DNA from: Lophius americanus
Taxonomy: Eukaryota; Chordata; Actinopteri; Lophiiformes; Lophiidae
NCBI GenBank assembly: GCA_037951165.1
Contig: JBBDHG010000097.1
Location: 4,592,001-4,656,000 of the forward strand
DNA length: 64,000 nucleotides
Direction of reading: 5' to 3'
The position numbers were made by a program, and so were the translations under genes. Positions 60,900 through 64,000 of this stretch are shown in pieces; within the stretch, counting starts at the first letter, position 1, and each line of letters opens with the position of its first letter. The notes beneath the pieces were generated by a model, which did not search any database, had not been told where the DNA came from, and saw only the letters and a list, made by a program, of their open reading frames with translations.

Positions 60900-63800
60900 G
60901 TCCTTAAAATATGACACTCTATCCATTCATATAGTGATTTCATGTTGCTGGTTCGCGCGCCTTCCAACGCCCCATCTCTGCCTAGTCTGCATATCCATGA
61001 GCGTCATCATTCAGCAGCATCAGCAGAGTAATCAGCCACCACCACCAGTGTCCCATGCTGATTCCTGAGCACCAAAGACTTTCTAACAGTTTAACCATCT
61101 TACATCATCTGTTGATATATATCATTCATCTTTTCTTCATTCTCTGTCTACTCTGATGGAACTACTCCGAGCTCCCTGCAGATGTCCAAACTCTGCATGG
61201 CTGAGCCCCACCACTCTACGGAGGAAGGTCTTCACCCATGTTTCTCCTCAGCCTTGTTCTTCCATTCCCCTCCAGAGCTCATGACCACAGGTGAGGGTTG
61301 TAGCATACATCACCTGGTAGATTGAGGGCTCCTTTCATTGCTGATGCTACATCTCGCACATCATTGTCCTGTCACTCTTGAAGACACGCAGGTACCTAGT
61401 GTGTACGACTTAGCTTTCACGTAACCTAAAAATGATTATTTGTTCCACATTGTGGTAGTGTTGACAGTCAGGGCGGGGGGGGAAGGCCAATCCCTCCTCC
61501 TCCCTTTGGGTAGAGGAGAGGGAGGACGCAGTGAGGGCTTGGTTCGCAGCCCAGGCAAGAGGCGGATGAGGCTCTCCTCACGCACCATGCAGACGCTCCT
61601 TGCACACTGAGTCGAAAATTATTATCTTCGTCATCTTTCTCTTCTTCTTTGTGAAAATGTAAAAAAGTTCTCTGGAGAGAAATCGTCCAGTTTGTCCATT
61701 GGATTCTACGATACGAATATGGCAGTGCAACATGGTGGTTTCCATGGAAGAGGACTCGCTCCCTCTGTAGATATGAATGGTTCATTCTAAGCTAATATAA
61801 AAAATGGTTCTTATTGTAAGCTGATGATACACAAACAGAAACAGAGTATTATATTCCATTTATTCAGACACCGCACCTTTTACTGACTTTGCTTGGAGCA
61901 GCGACTAAGTCAGGGGGAGCAAGAAGAAAAGTCAAAATTCCTTTAAAACTAAAATTTCATAACACTTGTTCACAATATATAAGAGTTGCTTAAAGCAATT
62001 CAAATGTCAAGTGAGAGTTTTGAACTCAGAAGACAACATTTCAAAAGTGATCCTCAGAGATTGTAAGGTCGTTCTTCAGCTTAACACTTCAGTGTTTCAC
62101 GGAAAACAAACTAGGAAAGAGTCAGAGAATGTAAATCTCTGCCAAGGACCAACAATTTACCCAAGATGAGGTATCAGAGGATTTCAGGGGAATCATCTTA
62201 TGACTTATGATCCAAATGTTCTTGTAAAAATAAATATACCCATGTTTTTAATTTGAGTTAATATGTCTACGGTCACTTTAAAGGTCTGAAGAGATTTTTT
62301 TCTGAATTCTTTTGAGCGAATGTGACACAAATCACGTATTCCCAATCATCCTCTCGCGTACAATTTAATAATAGCACCATCCATTTTGGTTTGAATACCA
62401 TGAGTTAGCCCTCAAATGTCATCTTGGATGCCAGGATGCCTCAATGTGGGCGCGTTTGCCATTTCAGGGGGCAGATATGTTCAAACTGGGGTTGGATACA
62501 GATGTGTGATTAAAAATGGGAACTAAGGTAAGGTAACCAAATCTGAAATTAGAGACAAAAATCGTCGAACAATGTAGTAATTGTGATGTGAAAGTGGCGC
62601 GACAGCACCATATGTGACATACTGAGTCACATACTGAGTCACCGTTTTTGTCATAATGTAATTCTTGTATCCTAGTAAATGAATCAGTGTGTTTGAGGAT
62701 GAGTAACTCTCAATACGTCAGAGCGCCGTGACACGGACGTAATTCCTGCACAGTGGAAAAGATGCTGCAGGCTGGTTAGACTGAGCCGACCTACTGTTCC
62801 TCTGCCCTCAGTCTAATTTTTCGTTCATGGGCTATGGAGCAGCATGAGTCTGTCTGAGAACACAGCCATGAAATGAGTGACTCTGTGGTTATTAAAGGTA
62901 TTTTCCATATGACAGAGAGTCAGGAGTGCCCAGAGATTAGGGAAGCTTTCTCGTGACTCAAAGAGCTTTACATAGATTCATTACAAACTAGGTACAGTAC
63001 TCCCTCTTCGGAGTCTTCAGGCTGAAGCCCCTTTTTATCCACAGCTTTCCATTTGATATCTGTGGCTGCAAAGGCCAAATCATTATGAATGTGCGAGAGC
63101 TGAGGGAAAAAAAGCACATGTGACCAGGCAAACATTCCCGGCTTAAAAAAAGCTACAACATAAACCTATAAAATAGAAGGTTGATGGCAGCATGGCAGGA
63201 GAGCGTTCTTCGCTGCTCTCACCTCGCACCAGCTGATTGACATGAATGATGGTGAGCAAACCTGATGTTACTATTTCATCTGTGTGAAATAGTAGACTTG
63301 ATGTTTGCAGCTCCTGTGCAAACATCAAGTCTGCAAATAAGCACAAAATTAGAGCAAATCGGCCGTTAATACGTTTTCCTTTGAAGGTGTGGACGCTAAC
63401 TGTGCGTCAGTGAGTGCAGAGAGCACACAGCCAGTATTTACACCTCTGAATAGAGTTCGGTGGGAGACGAATGGGAGACACGCCTTCCCTCAACCTCAGG
63501 CCAACATGAGCATGTTTAACTTTAAACTCAATGCACACAGACACTAGCGGCAGACACAAGTGGCAATATATAGGCACAGGCGCTCACAAGCAAATTCACT
63601 TCATGGCTTCTTAAATCAGGGAACAAACACTCACTCACATCATTTATAAACTCTTGGAGATATTTGAGCATTCATAGACATATTTCACATTCCCTAATAT
63701 TATGTGCATCGCACTGTATTGCAGTACGTTATATAATAAATTGGATGGAATAGCAGGATGGAATAAATAGAATATTAAAGCTGGATATCAGCATTTTCAC

Positions 63801-64000
63801 TGTGGCTGACCTGCACCAAGCAAATGAATTCATTGATTATCCTCGTACAAAATTAATGGATTATTTTTGGTATGAGATGCACGGAGAAAGACACATTAAT
63901 CAATTTGCTGCTAGCAGGTAATATTGTACCACAGCAACAGAACTTGGTTATAATCAGCCTGCAGGTGTTTGTGAACATCATGGATGCAAGAGCACAACTT
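60900..64000. other. intergenic DNA at right edge
   Basis: No coding exon recognised. A double hairpin lies at 63269-63334 and a small duplication of CACATACTGAGTC near 62616-62641. Confidence 0.5.
63269..63334. repeat. two abutting perfect hairpins
   Basis: Hairpin 1 has a 10-bp stem TACTATTTCA / TGAAATAGTA (63269-63294) with a 6-nt loop. Hairpin 2 has a 16-bp perfect stem AGACTTGATGTTTGCA / TGCAAACATCAAGTCT (63294-63332) with a 7-nt loop. Confidence 0.85.

Overview
The window looks like nuclear DNA of a ray-finned (teleost) fish. It has large AT-rich introns with GT/AG borders, several decayed Tc1-like transposons, MITE-like and SINE-like repeats, LINE 3' ends of types common in teleosts, many CA/TG and tetranucleotide microsatellites, and a split vertebrate gene. 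No prokaryotic, viral or CRISPR content was seen. The species cannot be named from the sequence alone.

The one protein-coding gene I can support fills the left two thirds, on the minus strand. It encodes a diphosphoinositol pentakisphosphate kinase (PPIP5K/VIP family), closest by eye to PPIP5K1. I assembled 28 coding exons by hand, from the start codon at 43789 down to a stop at 4015. All intron phases agree and the sum is 3513 nt, or 1170 codons plus stop. Residues 1-59 form an acidic leader. Residues 60 to about 395 form the ATP-grasp kinase domain. Residues about 398 to 939 form the histidine-acid-phosphatase-like domain, with its RHGDRTP motif at 409-415. Residues 940-1170 form a low-complexity, Ser/Pro-rich tail that carries a natural run of six histidines. 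A non-coding first exon and promoter probably lie near 52.2-52.4 kb, leaving an 8.4 kb first intron.

Layout: 1-4014 is downstream flank with a Tc1-like remnant and a SINE-like piece. 4015-43789 holds the PPIP5K coding exons; their introns contain Tc1-like remnants, a hAT-type MITE with a near-perfect 8-bp target duplication, a PIF/Harbinger-like MITE, LINE and SINE fragments, and a very G-rich G-quadruplex motif. 43790-52223 is the first intron. 52224 to about 52420 is the putative 5' UTR exon. Two identical tRNA-Glu(TTC) genes on the plus strand (52879-52950 and 53674-53745) lie just upstream and point away from the PPIP5K promoter. 53746-64000 is intergenic and repeat-rich, with a 0.55 kb CATC tetranucleotide array, a 39/53-bp higher-order minisatellite and a pair of abutting perfect hairpins.

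I did not find a convincing new biological system. The items most worth checking are: CA/TG repeats within about 35 nt of splice sites at four PPIP5K exons, the G-quadruplex motif on the template strand, the donor site that overlaps the last codons and stop, the overlapping uORF, the Ser-to-Cys changes in conserved segments, the His6 tract, and the second tRNA-Glu copy, which has no T4 terminator. Comparisons with human PPIP5K1/2 and with known repeat families are from memory and were not computed.
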